DNA of 64,000 nt. It comes from Diadema setosum (lineage: Eukaryota; Echinodermata; Echinoidea; Diadematoida; Diadematidae). Of the stretch, positions 55,670-64,000 are shown piece by piece. The position numbers and the translations under genes are program-made. The stretch lies in NCBI RefSeq assembly GCF_964275005.1, contig NC_092694.1:34918967-34982966 (forward strand). The letters run 5' to 3'. Position 1 is the stretch's first letter; each line of letters starts with the position of its first letter. Under the pieces are notes generated by a model that saw only the letters and a list, made by a program, of their open reading frames with translations, was not told where the DNA came from and searched no databases.

Positions 55670-55783
55670 GGAAATTATCATTCCCTCGGTGCTTTTCATA
55701 CCGACCCTTTTATCACATCGAGGCCTTGGTCGAGGGGTGATAGAAGGGTTGGTATAAAAAGCACCGAGGGAATGATTATTTCC
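55670..55783. repeat. Long hairpin, about 50-bp arms
   Basis: GGAAATTATCATTCCCTCGG...ACATCGAGG is mirrored by TCGAGGGGTGATAG...CCGAGGGAATGATTATTTCC with a loop of a few bases. Probably a minimal foldback element. Confidence 0.9.
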
Positions 55784-56214
55784 ATAACCATCCTCATGAT
55801 CAGTCAATATTTGTATACGAACCTCCGCCACTCTGGTTGAACGCAAGCAACTTGAACAAGTCTGGAATAGCGCTTAAGGTGAAAATCGACTTCACGTTCA
55901 AGTACTTTATAATGGATTAAGCTTAAAGAAATAAAGCTTCGATGACATTGAAACTTCCTTACAAAGTAATGCTGAAAACCACATACCAAAGTAGGTTACA
56001 AGATCATTTTAATTACTTCCCATAGCCGCCTTATAGCTGGCCCATAAATCAAAAATAATGTTCTTTGTTTACATGACAGTAATTGGGATTATGTTCTTCC
56101 CATCAACGAACAACAAAGTTGACCAAACATGGGCACACGATAAAGGAAGTGTTCAAATTCGGCCCTGATGAAAAGACAACAACCCAAAAGCAAAAACAAA
56201 AACAAAAACAAATA

Positions 56215-56560
56215 ACACGAGGCTATCTTAAGACATTGTGTGATCGCTGCCCGTTGGAGTTTCTCAAGCTCCAGCTGCAGCAGCTTCGTGACAAGCGGTG
56301 GCAAAGTATTGGGGGTGACATAAGAAAAGACAAAATGCCCGAAGACCTTGCGAAGTTCACTTTCTTGTTGAATTCGTGTATCCATTTTACCATTTGTAAG
56401 GCCGATTGACCCTCAATAGTACGATATCGTGTGTTTTTGTCATTGCCATTGTGTGGCATTTGTGTGTCCTTCGGGTAAGTTCCTTAAAAATGCACATCTT
56501 CGTATAGCCTGCGTGTGTGGCAGCTCCGGAGCCTTCTTGTGCGGCTCAGTTGCCATAGCG
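56215..56560. repeat. Dispersed repeat, copy A
   Basis: ATCTTAAGACATTGTGTGAT, CCGTTGGAGTTTCT and CACATCTTCGTATAGCC recur in the same order at 56,938-57,290. The 108-codon ORF at 56,083 crosses this repeat and is unlikely to be a gene. Confidence 0.65.
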
Positions 56561-56937
56561 TCTAGCCTCGAGAGACCTGTAGGCAGCGCACTTTCTTAGG
56601 CTGATTGGCAAATTGCTTATTGCCAGCAAATTACTTATCAATAACGGTCTCCTCCACCTGTATAATAATACGAAAAATACGATGAAATATATACCATGTA
56701 CATTTACTACACATGTAAATATTGACAGTATTTCTTTTGAGTACTTTTGATCATACTTTGATGTTAAAATCGCTGATTTTGTCATACTGATTTCATTTGT
56801 ACAAGTGGAGAAATAAAAACAAACTGAAGCTTAACGCAGATGTCACACTGTCCCAACATTAAGCAAAGGTGGAAGACGATAAATTAAAGAACATTTTCAA
56901 GTTTGGTTTGATCGTATAAAGAGCGGATCATTCATGA

Positions 56938-57290
56938 TGGCATCTTAAGCCATCGTATGACTGCCGGTGGAGTTTCTATAAATCCAACAGCAACTTCCTG
57001 AGCGATTGAAAAATCTTCATAAGCCATTATATTTTGTTTCTTTCGTGTGTCCGTCTCGTAAACGTCGTGATAAAGATTCACATCTTCGCGTAGCCATCGC
57101 GTGTGGTTCGAGAACCATTGCGTGACATTCTCGTAGGCGTACGTTGTACTTGCTTTGGCTGTTGACTGGCTTTTGACCACGTTCGGGGTAACAGTTTCGC
57201 ACGAAATTGAAAGTTCCCTACACAAATTGTCATCTTGTGTCAATTTCCCGACATTGTGACGCCACAGCTGTCATGGCTGTAGGAAGATGT
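56938..57290. repeat. Dispersed repeat, copy B
   Basis: ATCTTAAGCCATCGTATGAC, CGGTGGAGTTTCT and CACATCTTCGCGTAGCC match copy A. The 103-codon minus-strand ORF comes from this repeat. Confidence 0.65.
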
Positions 57291-57403
57291 ATTTCGGGCA
57301 TGTCGGGAAAGCGTGATATAGTTTACACTACGTAACTTTCTGTTGTTCACTGTTGTTTATTCACTTTGACTTTTTTTGGCAAAGAGAAGTGTAACATGAC
57401 TTT

Positions 57404-57446
57404 ATGTGTGTGTGTGTGTGTGTGTCTGTGTGTGTCTGTATGTGTG
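57404..57446. repeat. (GT)n microsatellite
   Basis: Interrupted GT repeat just downstream of the receptor gene's stop. Confidence 0.9.
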
Positions 57447-57562
57447 TTTGTGCGTGTTTTGTAGCTCCCCTGGATATTTTACATTCACATCTGACGTTGA
57501 TGTATGGGTAAGAACAAATAGGGCCTGAGGAGGGAAAAAGAAAAAACGCCGAACGAATGTCT

Positions 57563-60500
57563 CTAGATATACGTCATGTCGAAATAGTCCTTCGTCTTCT
57601 TTTGGGCACTGCGACGACTCCCAACAGTGCCAGTTCTATTTCTCTCTCCTTCATACAGTGTGTCTTCCACATCGGTATACGATGAGCATTCAGCACCTTC
57701 GTTATTGATCCCATTATCGAGTGCGTGTCCGAAGCCACCCTCCTCCAGAACGTCGTACAAGTGTGGGGTCGCAAGTCTCTCTTCGCTGTAGCAAGCTCCT
57801 GCTCGTAGCATGGCGCACGTGTCGTCTTGCCTTTCAGCTGGACGGGCGGAACCCTCTCCTTTCGCGCGGATGCTGTTACCCGCAAAGGGTGTCATGTAGA
57901 TCTGCTTCTGGTAGCTATGCTGCAGCTGTGTGTACTCTCCGCCGGAGTCGTCGTCGTCGATGGCGGAGGTTTGGAGGGCTGCGGTGCTACCGTTGCGTCG
58001 TGATGACAATGTGTGACTACGTGAGCTGAAAGAACTGGCGGCCGATGCTATGCCGTTGGCTCTTCCCGTACGCGCTGGTAAGGTTGAGCTTCTCAGAGGA
58101 GAGTCAATCATGGCATTAAGGTTGACTTCCGTCATGTGGGGAGTGAAGGTCGCTGGCTCGGAATCAGCGTGGTAGGAAGCCGTAAGGGCCACCGTACGAC
58201 GTCTTTTGCATCTGAAAGTGAAATAATAGGACGTAAGGTATTCAAATATAATTGTAACCATGTTTAACATTCACAGTAACCTCGGTCACATTACGTAAAA
58301 CTTGCACGTAGTTTGTATGCTTCTCGATAACTTGCAGAAGTTTGAGCGAGCGCTCACATTACCAACAAAACTACACGTAAGTTTCGTGAATAGTGAAAAC
58401 TTCCCTAATTCAAGGCAGAAATTTCGCAGTGGTCACAATTCCCAAACTGCACGGAACAGAATACATGTGTGCCTATTAGGTAGTGAATCTACGCGTAGTT
58501 TCGCGTAGTGTGACCGCAACTATGGATCATAATGTAACAGCGAATAAAAAAAAAAAAAAACTTATAAAAGTTATTATGCTAAAACTGATTTTTATAATAG
58601 CAATCAATGCCGGGGGATATATATTTACTCTACCAGCAATATTGATAAAGCCTAAGCTTTGAGGTTCTGACGTGAGGATAAGATATGTTACGATTGTGGT
58701 AGATGGAACATGGTTTCTCGAAACGGAGAAGATAATGTCTCATCTTATCATATATTATTTTCGCGGTAACCTCACCCCAACGCCTGTTATATCGATAAAA
58801 TCATATGCTGAAACATTGACAAAGTTGTGGGGTTAATTTGAAGGCAGTGGACGCGAAAGAGGAAGAGTTGACACCCGATCTACTGTAGATGAGTACCTTC
58901 TGATGATACAACACGTTGTAAGCACGTTGATAACAAGTATTAAGACCCCTCCGGCGGCAAAGTATACCACATAATACTTGTAGTGCCATTCGAAAGGTTG
59001 CTCTAGAGAGAACGAAAAAGAATAGGATTAATCAAAGATCAATATATACGCTATAACCAACAAAAAGAAGTAACTCCCTTTATCAGATTAGCATAACATT
59101 TTATCGAAAAAAAAAAAGAAGTATAATGATTTTGCGAGGATATTCCCACTCTTATTGACAAACTTTCTGAGTGAAAATGAGAATCAATGAGCACACATAA
59201 AAGAAAAAAAAAATGGTAAATTTTCAAAAGTCATTAGTATTTGTGTGTATTGGGGGGGGGGGGGTCTGTGAAACGAGATTACGACGGATTTTGTTTCTGT
59301 GTATGTAACATTTAAGTGCTGTTGTTTTATCCATAGTTTGAACTCCTAACGCTATAGAATTACAAAACCCATTCAGTTTATTGAAAGATAATACATATCA
59401 TTACCAGTACGTATAAGCATCAACACATGGGTGTAGACGTAAGAGGTAGTAATGTCGGGGTTATTATGGTGAGAGCACTTTAAAGATAACTCAAGAAGTG
59501 ATAAAACGTACTGTAAACATTGCCTAAATGCAAACATGCGTGATAAATTTCGAACTCTTTGCTGTAACTCGTTTTAGACCTCTGAAATTACTTGTGACTC
59601 CCCCCCCCCCCCCCCCCGCCTCTGGATCCGCCACTGTGTAGTTGGTATATTGATTGACATAGGGTGAGCTATCCAAGATGCGATGCATCTCAATAGCTTT
59701 GCCGGTATGTTGTCCACCATGCGGCTCTATCAATAGGCAGTGATTCTGTAACAAATCGCACACTTTCCTAACTTCGACAGTTTTGAAAGACAGCTTTGCT
59801 GTAACCTCAACTGTTATAGATGGGCATTGAATGTTCAGTCTTTAAGCGGGGTTCCCACTATCACGATTGGCGCCACGATTGAAATCGTAGTCTTAATCGG
59901 GAAGCAATCGTGGTGATCTTACTAGATCGTATCAGATTGTATCAGATCATGAGGTCAATCGTGGTAATCGCGTTAATCGTAGAAAATTTTTGGACGGTTC
60001 AAAAATTTTCTACGATTACCACGATTAATTTTTGACCGTGATCATCGCATAAGATTGTCTTGGACTGTATCAAAACGCAGCAAGTCTTATCTAATCGTGG
60101 TTCTTAATCGTGTTGATCGGGATCGACTTTTTCACTTTCCTTCTGCTTATTTTTTTTTTCATATTTGCCCTTATTTTACTCGCAAATCGCAAATATTTAG
60201 TATTCCGCGAGGTAAAATAAGGGAGGGGTGGCAAAATAAAATATAAGTGAAACAACAACACCACTGAAACATCTACCAGAAGCAGAATGTTTCACATACT
60301 CCACAAAGTAACTTCTGTGACTTTTGAAAAGTGACCATTGTCGTGGATGAAAGGTCACTCGTGCATGACTATAAAGATCACTGCCATTATTTTCACATAG
60401 AAATTAGTCAATAAGTGTAGCAATAGCCTGCGAAATAATTTTGGTTAAGATTTTTTTTTTTTTTTAAGTGACATTTATTTAGGGGAGTTACCTTTCTGTT

Positions 60501-63500
60501 ATGTGTGTATGTTGGTTTTGTTAAACACTGCCAATACAACAGTAAATCAAGCCAATCAAAACCAACCAAACTTTCAATGCCCCATGAGAAAACGACATTT
60601 TGAAATAAAAATGCATAATGATCCATACTATTCGAATATGATTTAATCAAACACACAAGCAAGGCTATCAGTTCGGCTAACTTTCTAATATTGAGCGTAT
60701 ATAACACATATTATGCTAGCATTCCTAAAGATCCCATCATCTTTTTTTAGCTTCAATTTCATCATATTTTCTTCATGTATTTCAAAGGAAGGTGAAAACA
60801 TTTATCTTGATTTTTTTTCTTTCTGGGGAAGATGGGCAATGATCTGATCTTGTGTGTTTGTTTGTTGTTGTTATTTTTTTATGGGGGGGGGGGGGAGGGG
60901 AAGGGTGAGCACGTCGATTCAATAATCTATTAATTTCTTCAGGTTAGATTAGAGGAGGGACTATCTATATTCGGAGAACTATACCCTTCTTGGAAGCTAC
61001 CAAGATGACCCATCCTTCTTCATCGTTTTCAAAAGTGGGGGATCTCCTGGTTTCATGAGCTAACAAGCAAGCAAGCAAAGAAACAAAAAAGCCTTCAGCG
61101 CAACATCTGGTGCCACTTCTGGGTTTCTTCAGCTGACAGGCAAAAAAAAAAAAAAAAAAAAAAAAAAAGGAAAAAAAGGTCTTCAGGTCATCTTTCCCAT
61201 TCCACTTCCGGGTTTCTTCAGCTCACAAACAAACAAACAAACACACAAACAAACAAACAAACAAAGGTCTTTAGCTCATCCTACTCTACCATTTCCTGGT
61301 TTCTTCAGCTGACAAGGTTTCTATCTATTACTTTCTAGTGCCACTTACGCACTTCCGGGAAAAAAAAATGGAGGGGGGGGGGGGGGGGGGTCAGCGAGCC
61401 CCCCGGTTCCGCCGGCCATGTTCTACTGGAAACTTTCACCTCAGTACAGACACTTACCATTCGGCTCATCACAAGCACCGGCCGTCGAGATATTAATTGA
61501 GGAAGAGACTGCGGAAAGACATGAAGATAAAGTGTATGGCATGTTAGTGATTATATACGTAAACCCAGAAGACAAATCTATTTTCGATGACCTAGTGGTG
61601 ATCCTTTACATCTAAAGAGAAAGTCAAAACCGGACAATGAAACAAGGCCTATAAAAAGCTTTCAAACATCACTGGCAAGATATCAGGTTATAAACGTTAT
61701 TATCGTGGCGATTTAGGGGAGACTCGGGTCTATAATTGTTAAAATTTTGCCTATTAAACAAACAAAAAGAGCAACTTATTTCATTTTCTCTTTAAAAATA
61801 TATATCTACTAATACCCTTTGTTTATTTGAAAGAGTAAAAAATTTGACAGTCAAGCAAACATGAAAAACATGATATGTCGTAATTCTATTACGGATTCAA
61901 TAACCATAAGATTTTGTGACAACTTCCCTCGCTGTTGGGATAAGTTTTGACAGCACACGTGGTGCTTTGTTACACTTTAGATAGTTTTGTGGACAAATCG
62001 GTTAAAAGCTGATCTGAAAATTAATATGTGTTCATGAATAGCGGTGTTCCTGTCTGTGCATGCATATTTGTGCATGCTTATGTGTATGTGTGTCTGTGTG
62101 TTTGTCTGTCTGTCTGTGAGTGTGTTTGAACGCTCGTGGTACCACATAAATTACCACAACGAGAATGTATGTTACCACGGACAGTGTGTGGTAATGTACT
62201 ACAGGCTCCACCGACTCATATCACTGCATGTGATAATTTGAATATCTGGCTGCATGTGGTATCTATGTGATAATGTAATTTATCTTTTAGTGATCGTGAA
62301 TTCTGTAATCTCATTCGTCAATAAACCACTGAATATTTTCCGTATTCCGTGATATGACGTCTTGATATTCCAGGTTACACAGCAAAGACGCTTAACTGAA
62401 AAGACAGGTTGAAGTGTGTACTAATCCTGTACAAAACAAATGGACAAAAAAAAAAAAAAAAAAAAAAAAACCAAAAACAAAAACAAAAACAAGGATCGAT
62501 ATCGATGTAGGCCTGCCACATGACTGTACATTACAAAAATGTCATGCGGTACTCCTGCTGCAATACCGAACTGCAGCACCACGCAAAATACAATAGGAAG
62601 TACCACAAAAAAAAAAAAAAAGAGATGAAATTCCTGGTTTTTTTTTTTTTTTCTGTTTTTGGACATGTACCGCAGGACTACCATAGGACGATACCACACA
62701 GGACTACCACACAGCAAAACCACCCAACAGTACCACTTTAGCAAAAGCACAGAAAATACAATAGAGAGTATCACAGCAAAATACCATAAGGCATTTATGT
62801 TTTTGTTTTTTCTTGACATAATATTACAAAGGACTACCACAGGACAATACCACACAGCAGTGCCACACACAGCCTTTTGTCAAGGCCCTCTCACTGTATG
62901 ATGTATAACGGACGACCACAACTACGACGTTGTCGACCATTGCCAATGTTGGCCCAATGTGGGATAACCACCCAATATCCACCGTGAATCAGTGACAAAA
63001 GTAAGACAATGACCAAACGTTGAGCCAATGTTTTGTTCACCGATTACGACCAACGACGTTGCCAACCATTGGCGACGTTGGCCCAACGCAAGATAGCCAC
63101 CCAATATCCACCGTGAATCACTGACAATGGCCCAACGTTGTGCCAACGTTAGTTTACCGACTACGACATTGCAGACGATTGCCAACGTTGGCTCAATGTT
63201 TGATAGCCAACAAAATATCCACCGTGAATCACTGACAAAAGTAGGACAATGACCCAAAGTTGTTCCATTATAAGTTCAACCGATTACGACCTTGCTGAAC
63301 ACTGCCAATGTTGGCCCAACGCAGGATAGCCAACAAGAACCAGTATCCAACGTCCATCAGTGGCGACCATAAAGATATTGGCTCAACGCTGCATGAGCCA
63401 ACGTCAGCTTACCGATAGCGGCCGTGTCGACTTTACTATGCCAACGCTGCTCCAACGGAGGATTGTTTGTTGGCTCCTGAATTGGAGGTGGATGGGTTTA

Positions 63501-64000
63501 ATGAAGTAAAACCATGTCAAATATTTCAAAATTTTAATCAGAGAAGTAAAAACAGTTTCTTTGTCTTTTTACACCTCATTTCTTTATTATGTGGAAGGCA
63601 TGATCACATTTCGCAAGCAGAGATTGTAGATTATGCTTTGATGTGGTACAGCTAGTAACGCCGACTCTTGTTCAGATATTGAGAAGACGATTATGTTACA
63701 ACTTACCCTCGTGTTTGAACTATATAGACCCAGACTGCCCTTAAGTGGCATGGTGTGACTTAACTGACTTGTAGACTTCATGATTTATGAATTGTCGTTA
63801 TAATAATACTATCTTTTAATAATTAAAACAAAAGTACACATAAAAATGACTGATTAGCGGGAACGTTCCTTCCTGCTTTTGTCAACATAACCAAAACTTG
63901 TTTAAATAGCCAAACTCACCTATATAGGCCAATATCTTCCCCCATCCTCCGCACCATTGTTCGTTATCACCGGGGCAAGGTATCCCACAGTTGTCTGTTA
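57563..64000 (-). CDS. WSC-domain type I membrane receptor, 3' part
   Basis: Three exons on the minus strand that join in frame: 63,920 to beyond 64,000, 59,002-58,897, and 58,211-57,563 with the stop. Exon a encodes DNCGIPCPGDNEQWCGGWGK then ILAYI, the end of a WSC domain (CxxxC, CGG and an aromatic end). Exon b completes the split codon (G+AG) and encodes EQPFEWHYKYY then a hydrophobic helix, VVYFAAGGVLILVINVLTTC, followed by Cys/Arg-rich CIIRRCKRRR. Exon c is a 215-residue Ser/Thr-rich tail with YTQL, YMTP, YDVL, SSYTDV (ITIM-like), YFDM (PI3K-type YxxM) and a C-terminal TYI (class I PDZ ligand). WSC domains bind glycans. WSC next to the membrane differs from Kremen proteins (kringle-WSC-CUB). 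I cannot name an ortholog. Exon a is cut by the window edge; the join of a to b across 4.9 kb is inferred from phase and domain layout. Confidence 0.65.
58283..58516. mobile_element. MITE in the receptor's last intron
   Basis: CGGTCACATTACGTAAAACT left, AGTTTCGCGTAGTGTGACCG right (inverse, imperfect). Inside, AACTACACGTAAGTTTCGTG-type phrases repeat. Confidence 0.75.
59254..59264. repeat. G-run in receptor intron
   Basis: Homopolymer of about 11 G. Confidence 0.9.
59595..59640. mobile_element. End fragment of CAGTGGCGGATCCAG MITE
   Basis: C-run followed by GCCTCTGGATCCGCCACTG, one end of the family at 5,237 and 24,210. Confidence 0.65.
59845..60135. repeat. ATCGTGGTAATCG-rich imperfect palindrome with an 18-bp stem hairpin
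   Basis: Many ATCGTG/CACGAT phrases in both orientations. Its centre is a perfect hairpin: AATCGTAGAAAATTTTTG (59,975-59,992), 7-base loop, and the exact inverse (60,000-60,017). Probably a foldback MITE starting GTTCCCACTATCACGATTGG. Confidence 0.8.
60136..61034. other. Receptor intron, nothing recognised
   Basis: Includes a T-run near 60,451 and a G-run near 60,884. No exon with good splice sites seen on the minus strand. Confidence 0.4.
61035..61325. repeat. Tandem repeat of about 90 bp with A-rich spacers
   Basis: Three to four units ending in GGGTTTCTTCAGCTGACA or a variant (61,125; 61,211; 61,300), separated by AAAC-type and poly(A) tracts; a weaker unit begins at 61,040. Confidence 0.7.
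61365..61415. repeat. G-run and CCGCCGG flank
   Basis: About 22 G then CAGCGAGCCCCCCGGTTCCG, similar to the end of the hAT-like MITE at 3,775; likely one end of a relative. Confidence 0.4.
62040..62900. repeat. GGACTACCACA-type short tandem units with A- and T-runs
   Basis: Phrases such as AGGACTACCACACAG, ACAATACCACACAGCAGTGCC and GTACCACATAAATTACCAC recur from 62,135 to 62,875; poly(A) near 62,446 and poly(T) near 62,638 interrupt. The 149-codon minus-strand ORF is made of this repeat. Confidence 0.65.
62935..63465. repeat. CCAACGTTGGC minisatellite, 111-129-bp period
   Basis: Four to five diverged units starting at about 62,935, 63,064, 63,175, 63,297 and 63,432, each with a GCCAANGTTGGC palindrome, GATAGCCA, and (in the first three) ATATCCACCGTGAATCA. 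It lies in the receptor intron, 450 bp from the WSC exon. Confidence 0.85.

Noticed and set aside
55571-55846. Overlapping 91- and 62-codon ORFs on opposite strands
   Set aside because: Both arise from one long hairpin, so each strand mirrors the other.
56083-56409. 108-codon ORF
   Set aside because: Crosses a dispersed repeat that recurs at 56,938-57,290.
62421-62870. 149-codon minus-strand ORF
   Set aside because: Made of GGACTACCACA-type repeats and homopolymers.
62935-63465. CRISPR-like array
   Set aside because: Units are diverged, have no unique spacers of equal size, and this is animal DNA; a minisatellite fits.

Overview
This is a window of nuclear DNA from an animal, most likely a marine invertebrate deuterostome (echinoderm-like). 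The genes are intron-rich with GT-AG splice sites, their proteins match vertebrate families closely, gene density is low, and the rest is crowded with short non-coding transposons of kinds common in sea urchins, sea stars and similar animals. The species cannot be fixed from the sequence alone. No bacterial, organellar, rRNA, CRISPR, retroviral or LTR-element content was seen.

Layout. 1-8,537: no gene, repeats and nested MITEs. 8,538-13,623 (minus): MRPL15, four coding exons, complete (295 aa). 13,624-38,200: a 24.6-kb spacer with two decayed LINE 3' ends, several MITE/foldback families, a 1.2-kb element rich in AGGTCA half-sites, and weak candidates for upstream non-coding exons. 38,213-46,755 (plus): an acyl-protein thioesterase of the LYPLA1/2 family, seven coding exons, complete (226 aa from the conserved start, or 306 aa from an upstream in-frame ATG). 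46,756-57,562: repeats and microsatellites. 57,563 to the right edge (minus): the 3' part of a type I membrane protein with a WSC domain, one transmembrane helix and a 215-residue cytoplasmic tail with tyrosine motifs and a PDZ-ligand-like C-terminus; its 5' part lies outside the window.

The MRPL15 and LYPLA genes lie head to head and divergent, the same order and orientation as Mrpl15 and Lypla1 in mouse, so this looks like an ancient conserved gene pair. Their jobs are unrelated (mitochondrial translation; protein depalmitoylation), so the link may be shared regulation or chance retention. The receptor-like gene on the right is the least familiar element. Most of the remaining DNA consists of palindromic non-autonomous transposons, often inserted in one another, which gives a relative order of insertion.
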